Below are positions 35,901-43,768 of a stretch of DNA of 64,000 bases, piece by piece. Source of the stretch: Paenibacillus sp. FSL H7-0331 (GTDB lineage Bacteria; Bacillota; Bacilli; Paenibacillales; NBRC-103111); assembly GCF_001956045.1 (NCBI RefSeq), contig NZ_MRTH01000018.1:62001-126000 (forward strand), given 5' to 3'. How positions within the stretch are numbered: position 1 is the first letter of the stretch; every line of letters begins with the position of its first letter. The translations under genes were made by a program, and so were the position numbers. Under the pieces are notes generated by a model. That model did not search any database, was not told the DNA's origin, and was given only the letters and a program-made list of their open reading frames with translations.

Positions 35901-36564
35901 TCGTATCGTCTGAAGGGTCTGTATTTTTTTTTAAATCCGGGGTAACAAACGTATCGGAAATAAACACCTTAGGTGCGGCTGTAAGGAATACATCACCGGA
36001 GATGCCCCGCCCCTGTCCCCATGACTGGTCGTCAACGCCATACACAAACAACGATCTGCCTCCGCTGTCTACCGCATCAGCTGGGAGCGCATATTTCCCC
36101 CAAGTCCGAATTTCGAGTGTGTTGCTGCTGCCAGCAGTCACAAGTGCGGTAATATCCAGCTTATATGGCAGGGACATCATCACATAGCCACCCGTCGTTT
36201 CACCACCCACCTGAACGCCATTTACGAATACCTTTCCGATCACCGATATCCGGTCCAGATTCAGAAAAATCTCTTTACCGCTCATGCTGCTTGGAACGGT
36301 AAAGCTTCTTTTGTAAACGCCAAAGTTGAGAGTCTGCCAAGCAGCTGGATACCCGAAATCCGTCTCGTCCCAATAGGAAGGAACCGTAATATTCGACGCA
36401 GTTGTACCATTGTTGGGATAAAAATCCCATACACCGTTCAAGGAAACCTGCTCCCTGCTGTAATCAACGGCCAGTACGGCTGTCGGCACAGGCAATAAGG
36501 AGAGCAGCAGACTAAGCAGCAGCAACGCCGCCATTCCCTGCTTTTTGAAATTGAAGCTGAGCAT
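32908..36564 (-). CDS. Secreted glycoside hydrolase family 2 enzyme with two C-terminal lectin-like domains
   Basis: A 1218-residue secreted protein. A signal peptide spans about residues 1-33 (LLLLSLLLSLLPVPTAVLA). Then come a GH2 sugar-binding jelly roll (about 35-200), an Ig-like domain (200-310) and the TIM barrel (about 315-600), with the acid/base Glu at about 448 in WSGSNECW. The nucleophile may be in KGEGES near 518. A beta-sandwich region (about 690-860) follows. The last 340 residues are two similar LamG/concanavalin-like domains, each starting with FESGTASGW or FESGTATGW and ending FDDVSVQ or FDDVTVQ. GGAGG 8 nt before ATG 36564 sets the start. A perfect cre site lies 124 bp upstream. 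It probably cleaves side groups of a polysaccharide outside the cell, feeding cassette B. Confidence 0.9.
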   Translation of the reverse strand: MLSFNFKKQGMAALLLLSLLLSLLPVPTAVLAVDYSREQVSLNGVWDFYPNNGTTASNITVPSYWDETDFGYPAAWQTLNFGVYKRSFTVPSSMSGKEIFLNLDRISVIGKVFVNGVQVGGETTGGYVMMSLPYKLDITALVTAGSSNTLEIRTWGKYALPADAVDSGGRSLFVYGVDDQSWGQGRGISGDVFLTAAPKVFISDTFVTPDLKKNTDPSDDTITLKVTVTNSTSSSQTVTLKNNATLVGGSLEKSFADQTVTIGANSSQTVSLTDVAWTNAKYWWTDDPKLYNLNSSLVQGALTIDSYVTRFGFRQFNVNTNYFQLNGVKTNLRGDALQFGWHAFHTHGPTTSASQTNKDANIKQVKLLMDEWKNTNMNAFRTHVGGAIKELYDYADEIGLLVIDETPLWQPHNSITTPANTYLTEWVQRWINSYKNHPSVIMWSGSNECWDTNCASVYMPTINNAISSVDSSRPIMHDGNNAADEDNVHYTGGYPGSWLNNGTMYGLYTNGTTKPKGEGESYTPSQGWPLMNADGTLSNTTGGNNYADANIVSQAVRHRAVGRMTRAMRYAGLADIRSYANWRYSYEVLEDTLYPIWADPTAPGLKPTIIDRPMFNVFDTSRPSFIKSDSYDYWKNTFAPVAAFDKNGDKDNRIGVNLPLVSAGSAQSRTIVVYNDEQQNGTDVNVAWEAGYLNPADNSYTSFQTGSFVSSVPYGSKAEQAITFTVPTGLTGSRWLQLKLTTSKGSVTKFQETNTIAAINSIPAPKLYTAPVINAGTVSEGNQGQLRKIKLINKGGGLSTNWTVSGQGGWLNLVTASGNLRGEQEIFYTIDTTGLNSNTNYSKTLTFTEAGGTSASVIVSFKTGSLLSTLPTLSDNFESGTASGWTPTAGNWSIVTDGTKVYQQSDSTAVDTHALNGSTVWSNYEVSAKVKADAFDSGGYAGVGLDARYQDSNNSYSFQYYKQTGQIKIQKKVAGTITSLAAKSYTFNTGTWYTMKAVMNGSNLEFWVNGVLELTAVDSSLTSGKIGLNAHRANVKFDDVSVQSLVLLSESFESGTATGWTATTGTWAVVTDGTKVYQQSDSTAADTHSLNGSATWTNYAISAKVKADVFDSGTFAGIGLDARYQDSNNLYNFQYYKQSGEIKIQKKVGGTWTTLVSKSYTFNTGTWYTMKAVLNGSTLEFWVNGTKELTTTDSSFSSGKVGLNAHRANAKFDDVTVQ
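32911..33955 (-). repeat. Internal tandem duplication encoding two lectin-like domains
   Basis: Two units of about 520 bp in tandem at the 3' end of the GH2 gene. Most residues match between copies (for example VVTDGTKVYQQSDST, LDARYQDSNN and SYTFNTGTWYTMKAV in both). Differences are scattered through both units, so it is a duplication that has had time to diverge. Confidence 0.85.
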
Positions 36565-36687
36565 AACAATGACCTCCATTTCATTAATATGAAGCTTTAG
36601 CGGACCCTGCATATGCAACAGAAGGGTCCAACGGATCTCCGATTCAGGTGTGCATCACCTCCTTTTCATTTCCATCTCACAGACGGT

Positions 36688-36701
36688 TGATAGCGCTTAC
36701 A
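36688..36701 (-). promoter_or_regulatory. cre site (CcpA operator) upstream of the GH2 gene
   Basis: Read on the minus strand, TGTAAGCGCTATCA matches the consensus TGWAANCGNTNWCA at every position. It lies 124 bp upstream of the GH2 start, between it and the lyase gene. It implies carbon catabolite repression of the GH2 gene. Confidence 0.75.
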
Positions 36702-36772
36702 AATGGTGAAAAATGACACTATTTGTTAGAGGGACCGACGACGGATATAGCTCCGTCGTACGGTACTGTCGT

Positions 36773-38773
36773 TTAAATATCGATGCTGACACTATGGGTA
36801 TCGATCCGAATCGGCTGCATGGGCAGTCCCCCGCAGCTCCATTCCACCTCCATCGATCGTTGGTCCAGATCCAGACGCATTCGTTGCATAACCACTGCTG
36901 ACACTGCTGCCTCCTTCTGCCTAAGCTGCTTTTCCCGCGCACATGACTCCGGTATGCAGATGACGGCGATTGCCCCCATTTCTGTAAAGGACCCGCTGCA
37001 GCCGAGCACAGGAATCGGTTCCTTGAAGCCATATCTGGGCGAAATCCAGCCTGATTTCATAGAAAGCTCTGCGTGGGAAATTCCTTCCATTGACCATAAC
37101 ATCTGGAGTGTTACCTGATCTCCATAGCCGATGGTAGCCTGCTGATTCGACTTGTCCAGAATAGGTTTGGCTGATGGAGAAAGCTGAAAATTCTGCTCCA
37201 GCCGGTGTGATCCCTCCCCTTCAAGCCAATCCACGATGAGCAGCATCGGCTGTTTTTTGCAGAGCAGCAGCCATCGACGGTGGGTGACGGGCTGGTCCAA
37301 CCGCATGTATCCGTTATGCGAAGCATCGATAAAATCGTACTCGCTATTCGTCAACCAGCGGTGTACGGTCGGCTCAGCTGCCCGTTCTCCCCATTGCTGG
37401 GTCGACACGTAAGTGGATTGATCGCATTGATCAATCGTTACCGTGTTATGCGCCGAAGTGCCCTTAAAGTACCTCCGCCATTGGCCTTCTTCGTAGGTGT
37501 ATCTGCCAGGATCGGAGAATAGCAGGCACTGCTTGAACATCCATTCAAAATGCAGCACATCAGCATGACCATGCGCACCTCCCATCGGTGCAGCGTCGAA
37601 GAACAAATGGTTGTTTCTGTCACGCATCAGGTAGTAGCCGCTGTGTGGAAACACAACCGTTTGAGGATCCGTCCCAACCTGCTGCTGAGCCAGGTAGGTT
37701 TCGGTGGCAGCTATCGTCAAGCCATTCGGCTGCTGCGATATCCGCCTCCGTTCAACCTCGCTCTGTCGCAATTGCTTGAATCTCTCTGCGCCTATCTGCC
37801 AGAGAGTCTTGTCATCAATACGACCCAATGCGACAATCGACTCGTCCTCCAGAATAGCTCCCAGGAAGCCGATCCAACCGGGGATGTCATAGCTTACATC
37901 AGAATCGGATAGTGGACTCGTGCCCCCATCCGGTCGGACAGTCGCACAGCTGAACGCAGCCATCGATCTCAGCTTCTCCGTATAGGTACGGGAAAAGGGT
38001 CGTCCCATCTGCTTCGCCAATCCGTATGGCGTACCGAACATATGAATGCTGGCGTTGTGATAAGATGGGGTTAATTCCTCCTGAACCCCATCTTCACGAA
38101 TCTGCTTGTGCAGGCACAGCTCTAGCCGCTCAGTAGCCAGCTGCAGCCAGTAAGGCGCCTCCGGGTTCTCTTCCATTATCGTGCCGATCATATGCAGACC
38201 CTGCATATGCATCGTTGCGTGATTGATCGAGCAATCACCCAAGTATGAGGACAAATATCGGGCATGCTCGACCAGCCCTTCCTTGAGCTCCGCGACGAAC
38301 ACAGCATCCAGAACTGGACTATCGTACAGCAGCAGCCAGCCCCATATCCATGCCTGTACTCGCAATCCAACTTCAAGCAGTCGCCACGGACCCGGTTTTT
38401 GGAAGTAGACGGATTGCTCATAAGACAAGTTAATCGGAACGGGATTTTGCATTCGCCAAGACCTGATATGCCTTACGAACGTTTCCGGGTACTTCTTGTC
38501 ACCGGTTCCTGTATATGCTTTGCCCAATTCGTAAAAGTGACCATGACGGTTCAAAAGCCAGGTGTATTCCAAGTCCTCAGTCGGATTGTGGAGCCAGTCC
38601 GGTGTGACCCCATGCTCAACCCAGCGGTCGGCAGCCATTGTTGAGGCCAGCCTGAATCTTCCTTCGCTGCTCTCATTCGCCACTTTCCGCGTAAAGGCCT
38701 CCTGCTCCGGGAACTCCTCCCGGTACACGTCAGCCGTTTTCTGCCACTCATCACGTGTCAATAACAAACGCAT
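36773..38773 (-). CDS. Heparinase II/III-family protein (polysaccharide lyase-like)
   Basis: A 666-residue protein with an N-terminal alpha/alpha toroid (about residues 1-330) and a C-terminal beta-sandwich (about 370-640), the layout of heparinase II/III-type lyases (PL12/15/17/21-like). Catalytic-type residues are in SINHATMHMQG (Asn/His), EELTPSYHNASIHMFG (Tyr/His) and GGAHGHADVLHFEW (metal- or base-type His). Such enzymes cleave uronate-containing glycans by beta-elimination. No signal peptide is visible, so it may act in the cytoplasm on oligosaccharides imported by cassette B. The start ATG at 38773 lies 62 bp behind the permease. It is followed by the secreted GH2 enzyme, which supports an acidic polysaccharide target. 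Confidence 0.88.
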   Translation of the reverse strand: MRLLLTRDEWQKTADVYREEFPEQEAFTRKVANESSEGRFRLASTMAADRWVEHGVTPDWLHNPTEDLEYTWLLNRHGHFYELGKAYTGTGDKKYPETFVRHIRSWRMQNPVPINLSYEQSVYFQKPGPWRLLEVGLRVQAWIWGWLLLYDSPVLDAVFVAELKEGLVEHARYLSSYLGDCSINHATMHMQGLHMIGTIMEENPEAPYWLQLATERLELCLHKQIREDGVQEELTPSYHNASIHMFGTPYGLAKQMGRPFSRTYTEKLRSMAAFSCATVRPDGGTSPLSDSDVSYDIPGWIGFLGAILEDESIVALGRIDDKTLWQIGAERFKQLRQSEVERRRISQQPNGLTIAATETYLAQQQVGTDPQTVVFPHSGYYLMRDRNNHLFFDAAPMGGAHGHADVLHFEWMFKQCLLFSDPGRYTYEEGQWRRYFKGTSAHNTVTIDQCDQSTYVSTQQWGERAAEPTVHRWLTNSEYDFIDASHNGYMRLDQPVTHRRWLLLCKKQPMLLIVDWLEGEGSHRLEQNFQLSPSAKPILDKSNQQATIGYGDQVTLQMLWSMEGISHAELSMKSGWISPRYGFKEPIPVLGCSGSFTEMGAIAVICIPESCAREKQLRQKEAAVSAVVMQRMRLDLDQRSMEVEWSCGGLPMQPIRIDTHSVSIDI

Positions 38774-38835
38774 AACTTGATCCCTCTCCGTTTCGTGCCT
38801 GCAATCCTACAATCGCTAAAATCCTCTCAAACATA

Positions 38836-39717
38836 TTATCCCTTAACCGACCCCGCTGTGACCTGCATGAACGACTTGTTCGCAAATATATACACGATCA
38901 GAATCGGCAATATCGATAGGCAGGCGCCCGCCATAATCAAATGATTTTGTGCTGCTCCTCCTGAACCGTAACGCAGGTTTGCCAGTCCCACTGTCAACGG
39001 CTGAAGCTTGGGACTCGATAGGGTGAATACAAATGGTAAAATATATTCGTTCCAGGCCCCTTTAAAGGTGAACAGTGCCGCTACACCAAGTCCGGGCCGC
39101 AGCAGGGGCAGTATAATCCGCCAATAAATAGAGTAAAAATTGCAGCCGTCTATTAACGCCGCTTCGTCGAGCTCCCGCGGAATTCCCTTGAAAAAACCGA
39201 TTAGAATAAAAAATATCGAGGCGTGAGCACTAATCAGTATAATGATGACGCCCCAAAGCGATTTTTGCAGATGAAACTGCACCATCAGATCGAACTGAGG
39301 ACGCAGCACAACGGCACCGATTGAAATAAACAGCGTTGACGCTTGAATGGCTATATACACTTTTTTCAAAAGAAACTCTCTGCGATCTACCGCATAAGCC
39401 GCTGTCGAAGCGATGATCAAGGTACCGATGGTTACCGTTAATCCAAGAAATAAACTGTTCACGGAGAAGGTCGAAAAATTCCCTTTCTGCCAAGCTTCAA
39501 CATAGTTCGCAAAATGCCATGTAGTCGGAAGCAGGGTGCCTCCTCCGGTAATTTCAGCATTCGTCTTAAATGAATCGAGTAACGTAATAGCCACAGGAAA
39601 CAGCAGCAGTGCTGCCGTAATCAATAAGAACAACCACTGGCACACGTCTGCCAGCTTCCTGCGAATCCCCAAGGATTGCTGCGTCACGGCAGGATTCAAG
39701 CTTTTATCTATTTGCAT
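38836..39717 (-). CDS. Carbohydrate ABC transporter permease (MalG/YesQ type), cassette B
   Basis: A 293-residue permease with six predicted segments, the same length as its cassette A paralogue at 11680 and clearly related along its whole length. The EAA loop is ELDEAALIDGCNFYSIYWRIILPLLRPG, and the C-terminus is FANKSFMQVTAGSVKG. AGAGGG precedes the ATG. It sits 15 bp behind the MalF-type permease and is followed by the lyase gene. It probably moves acidic or neutral oligosaccharides delivered by the cassette B lipoprotein. Confidence 0.93.
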   Translation of the reverse strand: MQIDKSLNPAVTQQSLGIRRKLADVCQWLFLLITAALLLFPVAITLLDSFKTNAEITGGGTLLPTTWHFANYVEAWQKGNFSTFSVNSLFLGLTVTIGTLIIASTAAYAVDRREFLLKKVYIAIQASTLFISIGAVVLRPQFDLMVQFHLQKSLWGVIIILISAHASIFFILIGFFKGIPRELDEAALIDGCNFYSIYWRIILPLLRPGLGVAALFTFKGAWNEYILPFVFTLSSPKLQPLTVGLANLRYGSGGAAQNHLIMAGACLSILPILIVYIFANKSFMQVTAGSVKG

Positions 39718-39732
39718 TCCGTTTCGCCCTCT

Positions 39733-40635
39733 TTAATAAATTTTACTCATCCGTCTCGAAGCATAAAAGTAGACACCCGTGATGAGCCCAACAATCAACG
39801 CAGCAGCAAACCCAGTTGCACTGCCGTATCCAAAATCCTGCATAATCTGACCACCGCCCGACGTCGAAATCGGGAAAAAGAATTGATACACATACAAATA
39901 CATAACGTTGGTTTTCCCGAAAGGACCGCCTTCGGTGATAAGCAGGATGCTTTCATAGCCCTTGAGCGAAACGGTAATCGCCAGCATAATGATCATCTGC
40001 ATAACCGGACCGAGCAGCGGCAGCGTAATTCTTGTGAATTGCTGGTATCGGTTCGCCCCGTCAATCATCGCACTCTCATATATATCCCGCGGTATATTTT
40101 GCAATCCGGCCAGAAACAGCAGCATGTAGTTGCCGATCGCTCCCCAGGCCGCAACCATAATCATCGTCAACATCGCATATCGTGGTCCAAGCCATTCCAC
40201 GCTTTCCGACACCACGCCATACTTTATGAGCAGCTGGTTTAAAATTCCGTTGTATGAGTTGAAAACGACATAAAACACAACCGACATCACAGCCGTACTA
40301 ATAATGGTGGGCAGGAAGAAAATCGCCCTGAATATGTGGCGGCCCCTAAGGGCCCCATTCAACATAACCGCCAGAACAAGCGAAAGCGGGATCGTCAGCA
40401 GCAGCTTACCAGCGGCATATACGAATGTATTTCCTACCGAGGACCAGAACATTTCGTCATGGATGAGCCTCTCAAAGTTAGCCAGCCCGACGAATTGCTC
40501 CTGACCAAACCCATGGTATTCGTAAAACATATAACGAATGGCCCACAGGATCGGATAAACGCCCAGCACGAGCGTCAGCAGCAGGCTCGGAAGCGTCATG
40601 GTGTAAGGCTCGAGTCGAAGCTTGATTTTGTCCAT
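39733..40635 (-). CDS. Carbohydrate ABC transporter permease (MalF/LplB type), cassette B
   Basis: A 300-residue permease with six predicted segments and EAA-type loop YESAMIDGANRYQQFTRITLPLLGPV. The start is ATG 40635 with GAGGTG 6 nt upstream, rather than the GTG at 40644, which overlaps that site. It follows the solute-binding gene after only 18 bp, unlike cassette A, where an 81-bp spacer with a stem-loop is found. It is the paralogue of the protein at 12664. Confidence 0.93.
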   Translation of the reverse strand: MDKIKLRLEPYTMTLPSLLLTLVLGVYPILWAIRYMFYEYHGFGQEQFVGLANFERLIHDEMFWSSVGNTFVYAAGKLLLTIPLSLVLAVMLNGALRGRHIFRAIFFLPTIISTAVMSVVFYVVFNSYNGILNQLLIKYGVVSESVEWLGPRYAMLTMIMVAAWGAIGNYMLLFLAGLQNIPRDIYESAMIDGANRYQQFTRITLPLLGPVMQMIIMLAITVSLKGYESILLITEGGPFGKTNVMYLYVYQFFFPISTSGGGQIMQDFGYGSATGFAAALIVGLITGVYFYASRRMSKIY

Positions 40636-40653
40636 CTGTGTCACCTCAGCTTT

Positions 40654-42051
40654 TTATTTCGTAAGCTGCCCCTGGTAGCTTTTGAAATCGAACTTCGGAT
40701 CACCGGCAATTTTGGTAAGTCCCGACTGTTTGGCTTTATCGAGTGCTGTGTTGTAGCGTGTGTTCAGATCTTTGATGATGGCGTCCGCATCTCCGCCTTC
40801 AAGCAAATATTTGGTGAATATGCTGTCTACACTCATGCCTTCCGGAGCTACAGCGGGCGCAGCAGGCAGTAAAGCATCATATTTCGTAGGCAGGAACAGC
40901 TCAAAATTGGTTACGTTGGTTTTCGGCGATTGCTTTAATACGGATGGAACTGCGGACACACCTACTGCATCCTCCTGATACGATTTAAGAATTTCATCGC
41001 TGTACATGTATTCAAGGAATTTCCAGGCTTTGTCCTTATGCGCCGATTTGCTGCCCAAACCAAGGAAGGTATAGGCATTACCGAAAGCAACAGCTCCATT
41101 GATCGTTCCGTCGATAGTGGGCACCTGAGCGGCCGCCCATTTAATTTTGGCGGGGAATTGCGATTTGAATACGATCGGCTCACCTGCGTGGTTGATATAC
41201 ATCCCGATTTTCCCTTCAGCGAATTGAGCCCGCAGTGGATCGATATCCAGCATTTCTGATCCAGGAATAATACTTCCATCCTGTTTCATTTGTCTGAGTG
41301 CTTCCATAATCGGTTTCAGTCCAGTAAAGTCAAATTTCCCTGTTTTGTAATCAAACTGATTCGTTCCGCTTAAATTACCGATCGGAAGCGCAACCCGTGA
41401 GAAGCCGTTGCCCTTGAAATTTTCGGCAAAACCGTAAGCACCGCTGGCCTTGCCTACCTCCGTAATTTTCTTGGCAGCTTCAACCATTTCTTTAAGCGTT
41501 GTCGGCGGCGATTTAATGCCCGCTTTCTCAAACAGCTCAACATTGTAAATCAATCTTTGCGTTAAGCCATAGTTGGGCAAGGAATAAATTTTGCCGTCAA
41601 TCATATTTCCATCTTCAAAGGTTAAGCCGTTGAACCGTTTCTTCAAATCTTCCGTTAAATAGGTGTTAAGCGGCTCCAGATATCCTTTTTTGGTGTAGCT
41701 GGTAAAGTTGTTGACCCGGATAATATCTGGGGCCTGGTTGCTGGCATAGGCAATTTCGAGCGACTGCTCATAATTTTCGGCCATAATATTCACTTCAACC
41801 TCGATATTATCTTTGTTCGTTTCGTTGAACTTCTTAACCTCCGCTTTAATATGGTCCGAAGCGCCACGGTCCGGTGTCCAGAATAACAGCTTCGTTTTTT
41901 CGCCGCTTTTTTCAGTGCTTTTATCACTGCTTTTCTCATTGCTTTTCGTGACGCTGTCTGATGCAGGCTTCGTTGCCGTTGTCTCCCCGCATGCGCTTAA
42001 AGATGCCGCCATTACAATGCTGATTCCTATTATTGGCCATTTTTTCAACAT
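40654..42051 (-). CDS. Extracellular solute-binding lipoprotein (sugar ABC importer), cassette B
   Basis: A 465-residue solute-binding protein. The signal peptide and lipobox are LSAC with Cys at about 21, followed by a Ser/Lys/Glu-rich linker to about residue 50 and the binding fold from TKLLFWTPDRGASDHIKAEV. It is a full-length paralogue of the cassette A protein (shared segments include NKDNIEVEV and GKIGMYMS/GKIGMYIN). The start is ATG 42051, with AGGGGG 9 nt upstream. The frame open to 42141 is unlikely to be translated. A cre-like element lies 43 bp upstream. Confidence 0.93.
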   Translation of the reverse strand: MLKKWPIIGISIVMAASLSACGETTATKPASDSVTKSNEKSSDKSTEKSGEKTKLLFWTPDRGASDHIKAEVKKFNETNKDNIEVEVNIMAENYEQSLEIAYASNQAPDIIRVNNFTSYTKKGYLEPLNTYLTEDLKKRFNGLTFEDGNMIDGKIYSLPNYGLTQRLIYNVELFEKAGIKSPPTTLKEMVEAAKKITEVGKASGAYGFAENFKGNGFSRVALPIGNLSGTNQFDYKTGKFDFTGLKPIMEALRQMKQDGSIIPGSEMLDIDPLRAQFAEGKIGMYINHAGEPIVFKSQFPAKIKWAAAQVPTIDGTINGAVAFGNAYTFLGLGSKSAHKDKAWKFLEYMYSDEILKSYQEDAVGVSAVPSVLKQSPKTNVTNFELFLPTKYDALLPAAPAVAPEGMSVDSIFTKYLLEGGDADAIIKDLNTRYNTALDKAKQSGLTKIAGDPKFDFKSYQGQLTK

Positions 42052-42093
42052 ACTTGTTGCCCCCTGAGGATTGTTTTGGATTTCTATCCTTAC

Positions 42094-42107
42094 TGTAACC
42101 GATTGCA
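42094..42107 (+). promoter_or_regulatory. cre-like site in the cassette B transport promoter
   Basis: TGTAACCGATTGCA matches TGWAANCGNTNWCA at 13 of 14 positions. It lies 43 bp upstream of the binding-protein start, inside the presumed promoter, and suggests CcpA repression of the transport genes. Confidence 0.5.
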
Positions 42108-42154
42108 TTCCAAATGGGAGCGAGAGAAAACGACTGAACAAGGGGAGAGAATCA

Positions 42155-43768
42155 CTATTTGATATAGGCGGACCGAAATTCGGTTGGCGTAACTCCTGTA
42201 TGCTTTTTAAACAATTCGCTGAAATACCGTCGATCCTCGTACCCTACAGCAGCAGATACCTCTTGAACCTGGGCACCGGCGACAATCATCGCTTTAGCCT
42301 TCTCCATCCGCTCCATAATAAGAAATTGGGTGAACGTCATACCCGTTGTTTTCTTGAATAATCCGGCAAAATAACTTGCGCTGATGTGAACCGTTTTGGC
42401 ACACTCCTGAACCGTGATATTGTCATGAAGGTGTGCTTTGATGTAATCAATCGCTTGATCGATGAACGATTGTGTGCTCGTTGCCTGGAGCTGAGTAACC
42501 AGCTTGCATCCCTCACGACACAGCTCCTTCAGCAAAAGGCGCATATCCTGCAAGGAAACCTTGCCATCGATCAATGAATCCTTAACCTTTCGGTCCAAAA
42601 CAGACAGCTTGTCGTAGGGCACCTTCTCCATGAAAGCACGCAAAATCATCAGCGCCAGCTCGTAATGTACACTTTTCATATACTGGGGTTCCAGCATCGT
42701 CTCGGAATCAGCAAATTCCTGCAAAATCAATTCCAGTGCTTCTACAGCCTTATCTCCGTTACCCGAATACATCGACAGGAACAGCTCCTTCTCCTTATCC
42801 AGTGAGTATTTGAGCGTCTGCCCATGAGTGGATTCAAAATCTCGAAAGCGCAGCAGCGTGTTTCCCTGCGAATAAAAGCGAAAGGAAAGCGCCGAAAGCG
42901 CCTGCTCATAAGCTGACGGCAGCTGCTCTATTCGTTCTGCCATCAGCCCCAAACCAACCGACACCGAATATTTGGAATACTGCGTAATGTTGTCCCTGCA
43001 CAAATCGGCAAGTACACTTGCTTCTTCCTCTCCATTGGCATTAATAACAGCGACGAACCGATCTATCCCGTCACGAAACACAAGTCCCTTAGTGAGAGGG
43101 GCTATCGACTCCTCTAAAATGTTTTGTATCGTAAAGCGGATTAATTCAACCTCATGAATCGGCAGCGAGCTGCATCGCTCGGTGAAATCGTCAATCTCGA
43201 TGACCATCACGGCAAAATGCGCAGCCTCCATCTCGACCTGCAGGAAATCCCACCGCTGCTTCGCACGTTCGGAGCTGGTTGGGTAACGCAGCAGCAGCTG
43301 AAAATATTCCTGTCGCAGAATAGGCAGGCTATGCCGTATTTTGCTTTCCATCTCCCGATAATGCTCCTGGATACGATGCTGCTCCAGCAGCTCTTTTTGG
43401 GCTTGTAACACAACTTGAAGCACGGTACTCGTTGAGAAAGGCTTCGTAATGAGATCAAAAGCTCCCAGCTTGAGTGCCTGCTGCGCATATTCAAAATCGG
43501 TGTAGCCGGTTATGAAAATAATTTGGCAAGCCTCGGCTTGCTCCAGAACAGCTCTGCTCATTTCCAGCCCGTCCATCATCGGCATGCGAATATCGGTAAT
43601 CACAATATCCGGACGTAAGCTGCGAATGAGCTCAAGGCCCGCCATGCCATCCGTCGCTGTTCCGCAGACGTCTATACCGTGATCACCCCAAGGAATCGCT
43701 GTAGCGATTCCGGTTACTACATCGTCCGTATCGTCAATGATACATAAGGTAAGCCTTGCTTCTGTCAT
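42155..43768 (-). CDS. AraC-type response regulator (YesN family), cassette B
   Basis: A 537-residue regulator with an N-terminal receiver domain (CIIDDTDD and the phospho-acceptor Asp in IVITDIRMPMMDGLEM) and a C-terminal pair of AraC helix-turn-helices (TVQECAKTVHISASYFAGLFKKTTG and VSAAVGYEDRRYFSELFKKHTG). It matches the cassette A regulator in layout and length. The start is taken as ATG 43768, 10 nt after AAGGAG. The ATG at 43777 is too close to that site. It just touches the end of the kinase gene. It probably activates the binding-protein promoter about 100 bp downstream of its stop. Confidence 0.92.
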   Translation of the reverse strand: MTEARLTLCIIDDTDDVVTGIATAIPWGDHGIDVCGTATDGMAGLELIRSLRPDIVITDIRMPMMDGLEMSRAVLEQAEACQIIFITGYTDFEYAQQALKLGAFDLITKPFSTSTVLQVVLQAQKELLEQHRIQEHYREMESKIRHSLPILRQEYFQLLLRYPTSSERAKQRWDFLQVEMEAAHFAVMVIEIDDFTERCSSLPIHEVELIRFTIQNILEESIAPLTKGLVFRDGIDRFVAVINANGEEEASVLADLCRDNITQYSKYSVSVGLGLMAERIEQLPSAYEQALSALSFRFYSQGNTLLRFRDFESTHGQTLKYSLDKEKELFLSMYSGNGDKAVEALELILQEFADSETMLEPQYMKSVHYELALMILRAFMEKVPYDKLSVLDRKVKDSLIDGKVSLQDMRLLLKELCREGCKLVTQLQATSTQSFIDQAIDYIKAHLHDNITVQECAKTVHISASYFAGLFKKTTGMTFTQFLIMERMEKAKAMIVAGAQVQEVSAAVGYEDRRYFSELFKKHTGVTPTEFRSAYIK

